Assembly (NCBI GenBank): GCA_964644705.1
Contig: CAZXYF010000070.1
Span: 1 to 14,249, forward strand
Source: CAZXYF01 sp964644705
GTDB taxonomy: Bacteria; Planctomycetota; Brocadiia; SM23-32
Length of the DNA stretch: 14,249 bases
Direction: 5' to 3'
A model generated the notes under the pieces. The model made no database searches. It saw nothing but the letters and a program-made list of their open reading frames with translations, and had not been told where the DNA came from. Position numbers and translations under genes: made by a program. Of the stretch, positions 7,268 to 14,249 are shown one piece after another (position 1 is the first letter of the stretch; each line of letters starts with the position of its first letter).

Positions 7268-9787
7268 ATGTCGGCAGGGCCAAAAATAAAGAGTGAGGAG
7301 GATGTGGTTGATACGGGAGGCAAGCGGCATCGGCCTCTGATCCCCCTGGTGCTGGGGTTCGCCGCCGGCATTGTTCTGGATGCCTGGCTGGGGTGGCCGA
7401 CCGTCGTCTGGCTTCTCCTGGCGGCGGTATGTCTGATTTGTGGATTGGTTTCAGTCTGGCGAAACTGGGGCGGGCGAACGGGCAACTGGCTGATGGCGGG
7501 GCTTTTGATGGTGTTGTTGGGAGCTGGATGGCACGGTTATCGCTGCGGGACCAACCTGGATCCTCGGCTGGCCACCCTGTTGAAAAAACAGCCGGGGAAG
7601 AAAAAGAATTACCGGACGGTTAGAGCGCGCGTTCGACGCGATCCCGAGCTGTTCCTGTGGAAGCGGCCGTTCGGTAATCAGCCAAGACAGCTCTGGAGGT
7701 GTGACGTAGATCTTGCCGCCGTCAAGACGGGGCCCGGTCAATGGACTCGGGTTGGAGGGGGGATAACTGTGTTTGGTAAATTCCCGGCACCCAGAATTAC
7801 ATCCGGCGATCTGGTGGAGTTTCCCGCGGAGTTCTCCCCCAACCGCGGGCCCACGAATCCCGGAGAGACCAATTTCCGAGCCATCTACCGTCGCAGGGGG
7901 AATTATGGTCGGGCGAGCGTGCAGGCGGGAGAGGCCGTAAAAGTGGTGGAACGGCCGGCCTGGTACAGTTCGCCGGAGGTTTTCCTGGGCCGGCTGCGAG
8001 GCCGGGTGAAAGAACGGCTGGTGTGGGATGCCCGGGGCCAGTTCACGCCCCTGACCACTGCGTTGATGCTGGGTGAGCGCGGTGGGTTTACCCGATCCGA
8101 GTGGAGACTGATGGCGGAGGCGGGGACAATCCATTTTCTGGCGATCAGTGGCCTGCACGTTGGGCTGTTTGCCGGAGTCGTCTGGCTGTTACTGAGGTGG
8201 ATGAAGTTTCCATTTCGGTGGCGTCCCCTGCTACTCATCGGTGCGGTGTGGGGATACGTGGTATTCATGGGTAGCCCCGTGTCGGCGCGGCGTGCAGGGT
8301 TGATGGTTACGATCGTAGCGGCGGCGCCCCTGCTGCGCCGGCGACGCGACTCGGTTTCAGCGGTGCTGGCAGCAGCCCTTATCATCCTGATCGCGCACCC
8401 CGGGGAACTTTTTTCCGTGGGGTTCCAGTTTACGTTTACCGCCGTGTGGGCGTTGTTATTCTTGTACCCGCAGATTGAGAGGATAGTCTGGCCCTGGCGA
8501 TCGGTGATCGACCGCCTCCAACAGCCGTCTCAACGACTTTTCAGCGAAGATGTGCAAGATCTGGCGGGACGATACATTGCTCTGTCGCTCTGTGTGTGCA
8601 TCGCTCTGGCTCCCCTCACCGTCTATCATTTCAATCGTTTCTCGCTGCTGACTCCGATCATCAACCTGGTGATATGGCCCCTTGCGCTCGTGCTGATCGG
8701 CGTCTCGTTTGTCATGATTCCCGTGTCTCTTCTTTTGCCCTGGCTCGTCAGCCCCATGCTTTCCGGCACCAGTTGGCTGGCGGGGTGCATTCAACTGGTT
8801 CTACAACTGTTTTCCCGGTTGCCCGGATTCGTCATTTATACCCCGTCACCACCCGCGTGGTGGATTGTGGGATGCTACGGAATTATTGCTCTGTGGGTGT
8901 GGCGCCGGGCCATCCCGCGCGGTCGCCGGCTCTTCCTGACGGGGGTGGCGGGATTGATCTGTGCATACGCGGCGATCGGGGTGGTGAGCGGAAAACCGGA
9001 CGCGATGGAGGTCTGCCTCACGGACGTGGGGCATGGCCAGTGCATGACGTTTCAGCTGCCCGATGGACGGACCGCCGTCTATGACGCGGGATCGTCGTCC
9101 ACCAGCCGGGCGGAGGTGGCGGGTGGCGTTTTATGGCGCCGGCGGGTCCGGAGGATTGGCGCCCTTCTGATCTCCCACCGGGATTCCGATCACTGTAATT
9201 TTGTTCCCTACCTGGCTCGCCGTTTCGAGATCGACAATCTGTTGTTGCCTCCGATGCAGGCCGGTGTGGCCGCGGGGGCGATTGAAAAGACACTGACGGG
9301 GGTATCAGCGACGCGCTCAGTCCTGACGGACGGGGTGGAAGTGATGGGAGGCGGGCTGGAAACGGTCTGTCTTCACCCTGACCGAATGTTTCTGTCCCGG
9401 ACGGGGGTGGATGACAACAACTGCTCGGCCGTAATGCGTTGTTCGTATCGAGGGTGGGACATTCTACTGACCGGTGATATAGGAGGGCCGGCCATCCGCC
9501 ATCTGACGGAGCATCACGGGCAGAACCTTGGCGCGGATGTTGTGATTCTCCCCCATCACGGGGCCTGGGCCGAGGGGTTGGGTAATTTCTTGCGACTCGT
9601 TGATCCTCGGGTGGCGCTTGTCAGCACCGACAGCCAGCTTCCCGCTCGGACGGCCCGGGTGCTCAATGGGCTGGGCCTCTCGGTCTGGTCCACTCAGAGG
9701 GAGGGGGCGGTGACCCTGAGGATCAACCGAGAGGAGATAAGGATTGAGGGCTACAAATCCGGCCGGACGACGCAAGTGCGTCAATGA
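7268..9787 (+). CDS. comEC: ComEC/Rec2 DNA-uptake channel
   Basis: ComEC forms the inner-membrane channel that carries single-stranded DNA into the cytoplasm during natural transformation. The 839-residue product has the full three-part layout: N-terminal membrane segments and the soluble DUF4131-type region (about 20-240), the polytopic Competence domain (about 280-540, with the family core AISGLHVGLF near 291-300), and a C-terminal metallo-beta-lactamase-like domain (580-839). The last keeps SHRDSDH (636-642) with the HxDxDH metal motif, then LLTGDI and LPHHGAW, so a nuclease-type site looks intact. ATG 7268 is chosen because GGGAGA lies seven bases upstream; an open frame to 7208 adds 20 residues without support. 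No other competence gene is in the window. The gene starts 81 bp from the divergent glycosyltransferase. Confidence 0.96.
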   Translation: MSAGPKIKSEEDVVDTGGKRHRPLIPLVLGFAAGIVLDAWLGWPTVVWLLLAAVCLICGLVSVWRNWGGRTGNWLMAGLLMVLLGAGWHGYRCGTNLDPRLATLLKKQPGKKKNYRTVRARVRRDPELFLWKRPFGNQPRQLWRCDVDLAAVKTGPGQWTRVGGGITVFGKFPAPRITSGDLVEFPAEFSPNRGPTNPGETNFRAIYRRRGNYGRASVQAGEAVKVVERPAWYSSPEVFLGRLRGRVKERLVWDARGQFTPLTTALMLGERGGFTRSEWRLMAEAGTIHFLAISGLHVGLFAGVVWLLLRWMKFPFRWRPLLLIGAVWGYVVFMGSPVSARRAGLMVTIVAAAPLLRRRRDSVSAVLAAALIILIAHPGELFSVGFQFTFTAVWALLFLYPQIERIVWPWRSVIDRLQQPSQRLFSEDVQDLAGRYIALSLCVCIALAPLTVYHFNRFSLLTPIINLVIWPLALVLIGVSFVMIPVSLLLPWLVSPMLSGTSWLAGCIQLVLQLFSRLPGFVIYTPSPPAWWIVGCYGIIALWVWRRAIPRGRRLFLTGVAGLICAYAAIGVVSGKPDAMEVCLTDVGHGQCMTFQLPDGRTAVYDAGSSSTSRAEVAGGVLWRRRVRRIGALLISHRDSDHCNFVPYLARRFEIDNLLLPPMQAGVAAGAIEKTLTGVSATRSVLTDGVEVMGGGLETVCLHPDRMFLSRTGVDDNNCSAVMRCSYRGWDILLTGDIGGPAIRHLTEHHGQNLGADVVILPHHGAWAEGLGNFLRLVDPRVALVSTDSQLPARTARVLNGLGLSVWSTQREGAVTLRINREEIRIEGYKSGRTTQVRQ

Positions 9788-9919
9788 CGGGGGGCTTCAC
9801 ACCGCGCGCTATACAGAGTCGATCCCATGTCAGTTTGTAGTTTGCCCTGACATAGAGGGGTAACGTAGTATATCCTCACTGTGTTTTACGTATAAAGTCG
9901 TCCGTTACTGGAGAGCAAG

Positions 9920-10891
9920 ATGTCGCAAAGAAAAGTTTATCTGGATACCGATATTGGCACGGATTCTGATGACGCGGTTGCTCTGGCCTATCTGCTGTGT
10001 CAGAAACAATGTGATCTGGTTGGTGTGAGCACCGTGGGAATGGATAGCGGGGTTCGGGCCCGGTTGGTTGATGCAATTTGCGGTCATATGGATCACCCGG
10101 ATGTGCCCGTTGTCGCCGGGGCCGATCGGCCGCTGTTTCCCAGTCCCTACTGGACCGATCATCCCGTTGATCAGCGCACAATTTTGGACGACTGGCCCTC
10201 AAGTCGTTCCTACACTCCCAATCAAGCCATCGCTTCGATGCGGGAGGCGATTCGGAGCGATCCGGGGGAGGTGGCGTTGCTGACCCTTGGTCCACTCACC
10301 AATGCTGCGCTGCTGGCCGCCACCGATCCCGAAACATTTGCCCGGCTGGATTCGGTCTGGGTTATGGGGGGGACGTTTGACTACGATCCCGATGATCCCT
10401 CCAATGACTGCAACATGATTCTGGATCCTGTTGCGGCCGGCTCCTTTTTTCACGCCAGCTACGGGATCGATGATGAGACCGTGCGGGCATCATTTCCGCC
10501 GGTGTACGTCGATAGCGTCGGGGCGGGCCGGGGGCTGGCGTTGACGGGCGAAGAAGCCACGGAGGCCCTTGCGGGCGAACATCTGGCCCCCGTCCGGGCC
10601 TGTTGTGAGCACCGCAACAGACTGATCGACGTCACCGGACAGGGTATGCATGATCCTTTTGCCGCCATGCTTCCCCTCCGCGATGACCTGTGTGAATTCG
10701 AAAGGGGGCGAATCGGCGTCACACTGCGTGATCACGGTCTGGGGCGCGGCGTGGAATTTAAGGGTGATGAACGCACGGGGATCACCCACTTCGAGGCGGA
10801 TCAGAACGGTCCCCACCGTCTGGCTCGAAATCCGGACCGTGAAAAGGTGGTGGAACACCTGACATCGGTCCTGCAGAAACGTGGTGAATGA
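9920..10891 (+). CDS. Nucleoside hydrolase (IUNH family), paralog 1
   Basis: The family cleaves the N-glycosidic bond of ribonucleosides to give ribose and a free base, using a bound calcium. The 323-residue product starts with the signature LDTDIGTDSDDAVAL (8-22), a two-residue-longer variant of the usual DTDPGxDD. It has GPLTNAALLAA (124-134), WVMGG (147-151), DCNMILDPVAA (163-173), and HDP (244-246), whose aspartate is a calcium ligand in the family. At 163 it has Asp where the adjacent paralog and the family's usual motif have Glu. GGAG, six bases upstream, supports ATG 9920. It is about 67% identical (216 of 320 by hand count, no gaps) to the gene directly downstream. Base specificity cannot be deduced. 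It lies 132 bp after comEC and may have its own promoter, but I see only weak candidates. Confidence 0.9.
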   Translation: MSQRKVYLDTDIGTDSDDAVALAYLLCQKQCDLVGVSTVGMDSGVRARLVDAICGHMDHPDVPVVAGADRPLFPSPYWTDHPVDQRTILDDWPSSRSYTPNQAIASMREAIRSDPGEVALLTLGPLTNAALLAATDPETFARLDSVWVMGGTFDYDPDDPSNDCNMILDPVAAGSFFHASYGIDDETVRASFPPVYVDSVGAGRGLALTGEEATEALAGEHLAPVRACCEHRNRLIDVTGQGMHDPFAAMLPLRDDLCEFERGRIGVTLRDHGLGRGVEFKGDERTGITHFEADQNGPHRLARNPDREKVVEHLTSVLQKRGE

Positions 10892-10950
10892 CGGATTAAG
10901 GATATTGGCTTTCTTTTCACAAGATGCATGGCTTTAAATATGGAGTGATA

Positions 10951-11913
10951 ATGTCTCAACGAAAAGTCTTTCTCGATACGGATATAGGCACGGATTCGGA
11001 CGATGCGGTGGCGCTGGCATATCAGCTATGTCAGGAGCAGATTGACCTGCTTGGCGTCAGTACGGTGGGAATGGACAGCGGCGATCGTGCCCGAATTGCC
11101 GATGCGATTTGCGATCATCTGGGGCAGCCGGAGGTGCCGATTGCCGCCGGGGCGGATCGACCGCTTTTCCCCAACCCCTACTGGACGGATCATCACGTGG
11201 ATCAGAAGAGGATCCTGGAACGCTGGCCGGCGAGGTGCTCTTACGCGCCCAATAACGCGCTCGAATTGATGCAAAAAACCATCCTGGAGAATCCCGAGGA
11301 GGTGGCTCTGGTTACCGTCGGCCCGCTGACGAACGCGGCTCTTCTGGCGGCAACCGCCCCCGAAGTGTTTGCCCTGCTGGATTCGGTCTGGGTTATGGGT
11401 GGGATTTTTGATTACGATCCGGCCCAACCGGAGCTTGAGTGCAATATCATTCTGGACCCGGTCGCCGCCGGAAATGTTTTCCACGCCAGTTATGAGCTTG
11501 ATGATTCCACCCGGCGGGCAGGCTTTCCCCCCATCCACGTCGTCAGTCTGGATACCACTCGCGGTCTGTCATTGTCTGCCGAAGAAGCCAATGAAGCCCT
11601 GGGCGGAGAACATCTGGCGCCGGTATTGGCCTGCAACGCATCTCGCAATGAGATTACAGAATCCGGCGGGCAGGGGATGCACGATCCCTTCACGTCGATG
11701 CTGACGGTGCGGGATGATCTGTGCGAGTTCGAGACCGGCCGAGTCGGCATCACGCTCATTGATCGTCGGCCCGGGTGCGATGTGGCATTCGGTGGAGACG
11801 AACGCCTGGGTGTAACGTATTTTGAACCGGATGAGAACGGTCCGCACTATCTGGCCCAACGGGAGGACCGGGAAAAAGTAGTGGAGCATCTTATTTCTAC
11901 ACTCCAGGGATGA
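10951..11913 (+). CDS. Nucleoside hydrolase (IUNH family), paralog 2
   Basis: A 320-residue nucleoside hydrolase, arisen by tandem duplication with the gene before it. It keeps LDTDIGTDSDDAVAL (8-22), GPLTNAALLAA (124-134), WVMGG (147-151), ECNIILDPVAA (163-173, with the standard Glu163) and HDP (244-246), so all visible active-site elements are present. Changes relative to paralog 1 cluster at 82-116, 184-210 and 231-240, regions likely to lie on the surface or near the substrate pocket. GGAG before ATG 10951 supports this start; an in-frame ATG at 10924 would add nine unconserved residues. Paralog 1 ends 59 bp upstream, so the pair is probably co-transcribed. A role in salvage of nucleosides is the natural inference. 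Confidence 0.9.
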   Translation: MSQRKVFLDTDIGTDSDDAVALAYQLCQEQIDLLGVSTVGMDSGDRARIADAICDHLGQPEVPIAAGADRPLFPNPYWTDHHVDQKRILERWPARCSYAPNNALELMQKTILENPEEVALVTVGPLTNAALLAATAPEVFALLDSVWVMGGIFDYDPAQPELECNIILDPVAAGNVFHASYELDDSTRRAGFPPIHVVSLDTTRGLSLSAEEANEALGGEHLAPVLACNASRNEITESGGQGMHDPFTSMLTVRDDLCEFETGRVGITLIDRRPGCDVAFGGDERLGVTYFEPDENGPHYLAQREDREKVVEHLISTLQG

Positions 11914-12010
11914 TGCAGTATCGGTGCAGTGTGCGTGGGCACATGCCACCACCAGCAGCCAACAAACAGTTTGGTATGAGTTACGATCCACAACGGGGTA
12001 AAACCGAGAT

Positions 12011-13858
12011 ATGAGATCGGGAAAAAAGGCCAGTCCTGTAACCATCTGGGATGTGCTGCTGTTTTGTTTCCTGCTTTTTATGTTCCTGGGGCAGTTGCAG
12101 GCGCATGATTTGTGGTGGCATCTGCAGGCCGGCGGACTGGTTCTGAAAAACATGGCGGTGCCGGAGGTGGATATGTTTTCCTACACGGCCGCCGGGCGAC
12201 CATGGGTTTATCACTCGTGGCTGGGGGGGCTCGTGTTACGGGTGATGTATGATTACGGTGGACTGGTCGGTCTGATCACCCTTCGTGCCATCATTTTTGC
12301 CGCCAGTTTGGCCGTTGCCGCGCTGGCGGCTCGCTCGCGTGGAGTCAGCAGAGGATTGGTGGCGGTTCTTCTCCTGGGCTGTGTCTTCCAGATTCAGATG
12401 CGCGCATTGCTGCGCCCGTATGCTTTCTCCTTCATATTTTTTGCCTTTTTTTACTATCGGTTGCAGCAATCTTTCCAGCTTCAGTCGAAACCGGGAAGCA
12501 CAAAATGGTCGTTTATGTGGGGGGAGCAGGCACGACTGCTTTTGCTGCCTGCATCGATGATTCTCTGGGCCAACGTGCATGGTGGTTTTCACGTGGGCCT
12601 GTTGTTGTTAGGGGCGTTCGGTGTCGCTGAAATGGTGCGGGTGGCCACCCGCACCGGTGGCGATTATCTCCATGAGTTGCTGGTTGGTTCCCGGGGGACA
12701 CGCTTTCGTGCCTATCTGTTCACGGGAGTCTTGAGTTTGTTCGCCACCCTTCTCAATCCCTACGGCGCTGCGGTCCTGACGTATCCGATACGGGTTTTCA
12801 GCGAGGTGAGTTTCATCTCCCGGATTGCGGAGTGGCAGCCGGTGGAGCTGAATCTCGATTTTGCGGTGTTCTGGGGTATGGGCGGATTGCTTTTCGTGTG
12901 TTTCTTACGCACCTTCTGGATGGTGCGGCGACGCGAGGATGCGGCCGGCCATCTCGGACAGCTCCTGGTGGACGTGATGGTAGCGGGAGGGTTTTTCCTG
13001 CTTGCGCTACGTGCGGTGCGTAATGTGAGCTGGTTTTTACTGGTGATGCCCGCGATTCTGGGCTACCATCTCGGCATTCAGCGACACGTGAAAGACCGCA
13101 CCATGTCCGCACGACGACGCTCCGTTTATGGTATTCTGGCCGCTGTGACGATTCTCGCGCTCGGATGCTGGCACATTGGGCAGTTGGATATCAGCGCGTT
13201 GATGGATGAGGAGTTTCCGGGGGAAGCCTGCCAGTACCTGGATGATCACGATGTTCCCGGGCGTACCTACAACGTGTATGAATGGGGAGGCTATCTGATA
13301 TGGCGTCGCTGGCCGGAACATCGCGTCTTCATTGACGGGCGATGTCTGGTGTATGGGGATGAGTTGATCAATGAGTCGTTTTCCGTTGCTCGCGGGCGGG
13401 AAGGATGGCGGGATATTCTGCGAAAATACGATGTCCGGTCGCTGCTTCTGCGGTACGGGGAGTATGACAGCGTGCATTTTTTTGAGGGCGATGGGCAGTG
13501 GGAATGCATTTACTGGGATGACAGGGCGTTGATTGCGGTCAAGAGGGGCACGGCGAAGGCGTTGTCGCGGTATAATCTCACCAATCCTGTTACTTTTTCC
13601 GATAGGTTGGAGGAGGAACCGACGGAGGTCGTGCTGGAAGAACTCGACAGGGTACTGACTGCACACCCCACTTCCTGGCGGGCCTGGATGTTCCGTGCGC
13701 AGGCACTGCTGAAAGAGATGAAGAAGCGCAGAGGGCCCGGTGAAAAACTCACGCGCTCGGCCCGCACCGCTGCACGCCGTGCGGTTGAACTGAGCGGGGG
13801 CGCGGAGGAGGCGAAAAAGGTGCTGGAAAATATCAGCGGCGGGATGGGATCGGAATGA
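12011..13858 (+). CDS. Large polytopic membrane protein with a C-terminal soluble domain, GT-C-like architecture
   Basis: The 615-residue product has about ten to eleven membrane segments in residues 12-395, a soluble domain at about 398-525, and a helical, TPR-like tail to 615. The first loop carries HDLWWHLQAGG (32-42), then VPEVDMFSYT and GRPWVYHSWLGG. Acidic and WWH-rich first loops of this kind, with a later EWGGYLIWR and VFIDGR, occur in a broadly distributed family of uncharacterised bacterial membrane proteins that resembles GT-C lipid-sugar glycosyltransferases. EWGGYL is near residue 424 and VFIDGRC near 439. A glycan or lipid-sugar transfer role is therefore possible but unproven, and no donor is identifiable. 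The ATG has only a weak upstream GAG. It follows the nucleoside hydrolases by 97 bp, and nothing links their functions. Confidence 0.8.
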   Translation: MRSGKKASPVTIWDVLLFCFLLFMFLGQLQAHDLWWHLQAGGLVLKNMAVPEVDMFSYTAAGRPWVYHSWLGGLVLRVMYDYGGLVGLITLRAIIFAASLAVAALAARSRGVSRGLVAVLLLGCVFQIQMRALLRPYAFSFIFFAFFYYRLQQSFQLQSKPGSTKWSFMWGEQARLLLLPASMILWANVHGGFHVGLLLLGAFGVAEMVRVATRTGGDYLHELLVGSRGTRFRAYLFTGVLSLFATLLNPYGAAVLTYPIRVFSEVSFISRIAEWQPVELNLDFAVFWGMGGLLFVCFLRTFWMVRRREDAAGHLGQLLVDVMVAGGFFLLALRAVRNVSWFLLVMPAILGYHLGIQRHVKDRTMSARRRSVYGILAAVTILALGCWHIGQLDISALMDEEFPGEACQYLDDHDVPGRTYNVYEWGGYLIWRRWPEHRVFIDGRCLVYGDELINESFSVARGREGWRDILRKYDVRSLLLRYGEYDSVHFFEGDGQWECIYWDDRALIAVKRGTAKALSRYNLTNPVTFSDRLEEEPTEVVLEELDRVLTAHPTSWRAWMFRAQALLKEMKKRRGPGEKLTRSARTAARRAVELSGGAEEAKKVLENISGGMGSE

Positions 13859-13906
13859 TCGGGGCGAGGGGAGAGTGGAAATAGCTCGATTTCGGTATTT
13901 TCAGGT

Positions 13907-14065
13907 GCTGTCCAAAACGTTCAAAAATGCGTTTTCAAACGGGTTGTCCGGTGAGTTTGAGCGTAAGCATTCAGTGAACCACGTTATTCCAGATGGGCCT
14001 GCTGCCGGGCTTGTCCCGGTTGAGGCGTACTTCTGCACTACCCGAAGATGGCAAACAACGCGATA
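13907..14065 (+). repeat. Dispersed mosaic repeat, locus C
   Basis: Four modules stand in the order: 37-bp exact repeat (13907-13943, identical to 4914-4950) with its diverged tail to 13962; ATTCAGTGAACC module (13969-13984); GATGG-CC/CCGGG-TTGTCCCGGT module (13992-14020, like 5158-5186); and GCGTACTTCTGC module (14017-14065, like 71-120). The GPSGRALEPS module found at loci A and B is absent. Relative to locus A there is a one-base deletion near 14050, which ends the frame soon after. The copy lacks the TTTTGGACAG inverted end seen at locus B. Confidence 0.8.
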
Positions 14066-14080
14066 AGCGGTTAGAACCTA

Positions 14081-14249
14081 ATCATTCGCTTTCGTCGGCT
14101 GTCAGAGCGTAGGCCCGGAAACGGCCGACAAAGGCGATGGACGAAGGAACCCGACGAAGGCTCCGGAACGCGCGGACCTTCGTCGATCACCTTCATCGTT
14201 CGCCTTCGTCGGCTGTTAGAGCGTAGCCCCGGGAAACGGCCGACAAAGG
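14081..14249. repeat. Array of at least three consecutive hairpins, including a 54/55-bp direct repeat
   Basis: A direct repeat occurs at 14081-14134 and 14195-14249, differing by a few substitutions and one extra G. Each copy folds on itself: arms 14089-14102 with 14121-14134, and 14203-14216 with 14236-14249 (14 bp, two or three imperfect pairs). Between them lies a perfect 9-bp inverted repeat, CGACGAAGG at 14152-14160 and CCTTCGTCG at 14177-14185. The hairpins are separated by 17 bases each. The last arm ends exactly at the window edge, so the array may continue. Resembles REP/BIME-type palindromic clusters, but the family is not recognised. Confidence 0.75.

Larger units (their letters stand above)
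13859..14249. other. 391-bp repeat-filled stretch to the window edge
   Basis: No convincing gene is visible. Bases 13859-13906 are unremarkable, 13907-14065 is a copy of the dispersed repeat, 14066-14080 is a short spacer, and 14081-14249 is a hairpin array; each is detailed separately. A 63-codon frame opening with GTG at 13875 (ending 14066) follows a purine-rich GAGGGGAGA and reads through the repeat. It is the best candidate for an expressed copy of the repeat, but it is too uncertain to call as a gene. Confidence 0.55.

Noticed and set aside
14066..14249. Considered an integron attC-like or CRISPR-like array
   Set aside because: GTTAGAG and GTTAGAA do not fit the GTTRRRY core, no integrase or cas gene is present, and there are only two long repeat units with a structured, not variable, spacer.

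Overview
The window looks like chromosomal DNA from a Gram-negative (LPS-making) bacterium of moderately high GC content. The envelope genes lpxD and uppP, a lipoprotein, a GT4 glycosyltransferase and a large polytopic membrane protein support this. I cannot assign a phylum from the sequence alone. No phage, plasmid, CRISPR or defence genes are visible, and no rRNA or tRNA gene was recognised.

Layout: positions 1-236 hold the edge of a dispersed repeat. Positions 237-4676 carry four genes on the minus strand, transcribed in the order lpxD, a coiled-coil lipoprotein, uppP and a CPBP-family membrane protease. Positions 4677-5417 are a 741-bp gene-poor stretch with a mosaic of repeats, including a transposon-like segment with 10-bp terminal inverted repeats between 15-bp direct repeats. 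tadA (plus) and a GT4 glycosyltransferase (minus) converge at 5876/5990. The glycosyltransferase and comEC then diverge from an 81-bp gap. comEC, two tandem nucleoside-hydrolase paralogs and a 615-residue polytopic membrane protein all read on the plus strand up to 13858. Positions 13859-14249 are again repeat-filled, ending in at least three consecutive hairpins that run off the window.

How the genes fit together: lpxD (lipid A acylation) and uppP (undecaprenyl carrier recycling) both serve the cell envelope, and the lipoprotein between them is probably an envelope protein too. The GT4 enzyme and the polytopic membrane protein suit surface polysaccharide or glycan work, but their substrates cannot be read. 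tadA and comEC are stand-alone housekeeping and DNA-uptake genes. The two nucleoside hydrolases are a clear local duplication (about 67% identical, ungapped).

The most unusual material is the repeat family seen at three loci (about 1-150, 4870-5260 and 13905-14065). Its copies share short modules in different orders. Where copies can be aligned without gaps, the differences fall largely at third codon positions of one reading frame, so the repeat may come from, or still encode, a small unrecognised protein family. The lipoprotein, which carries half of a formylglycine-generating-enzyme-like domain followed by a long coiled coil, is the most unusual protein.
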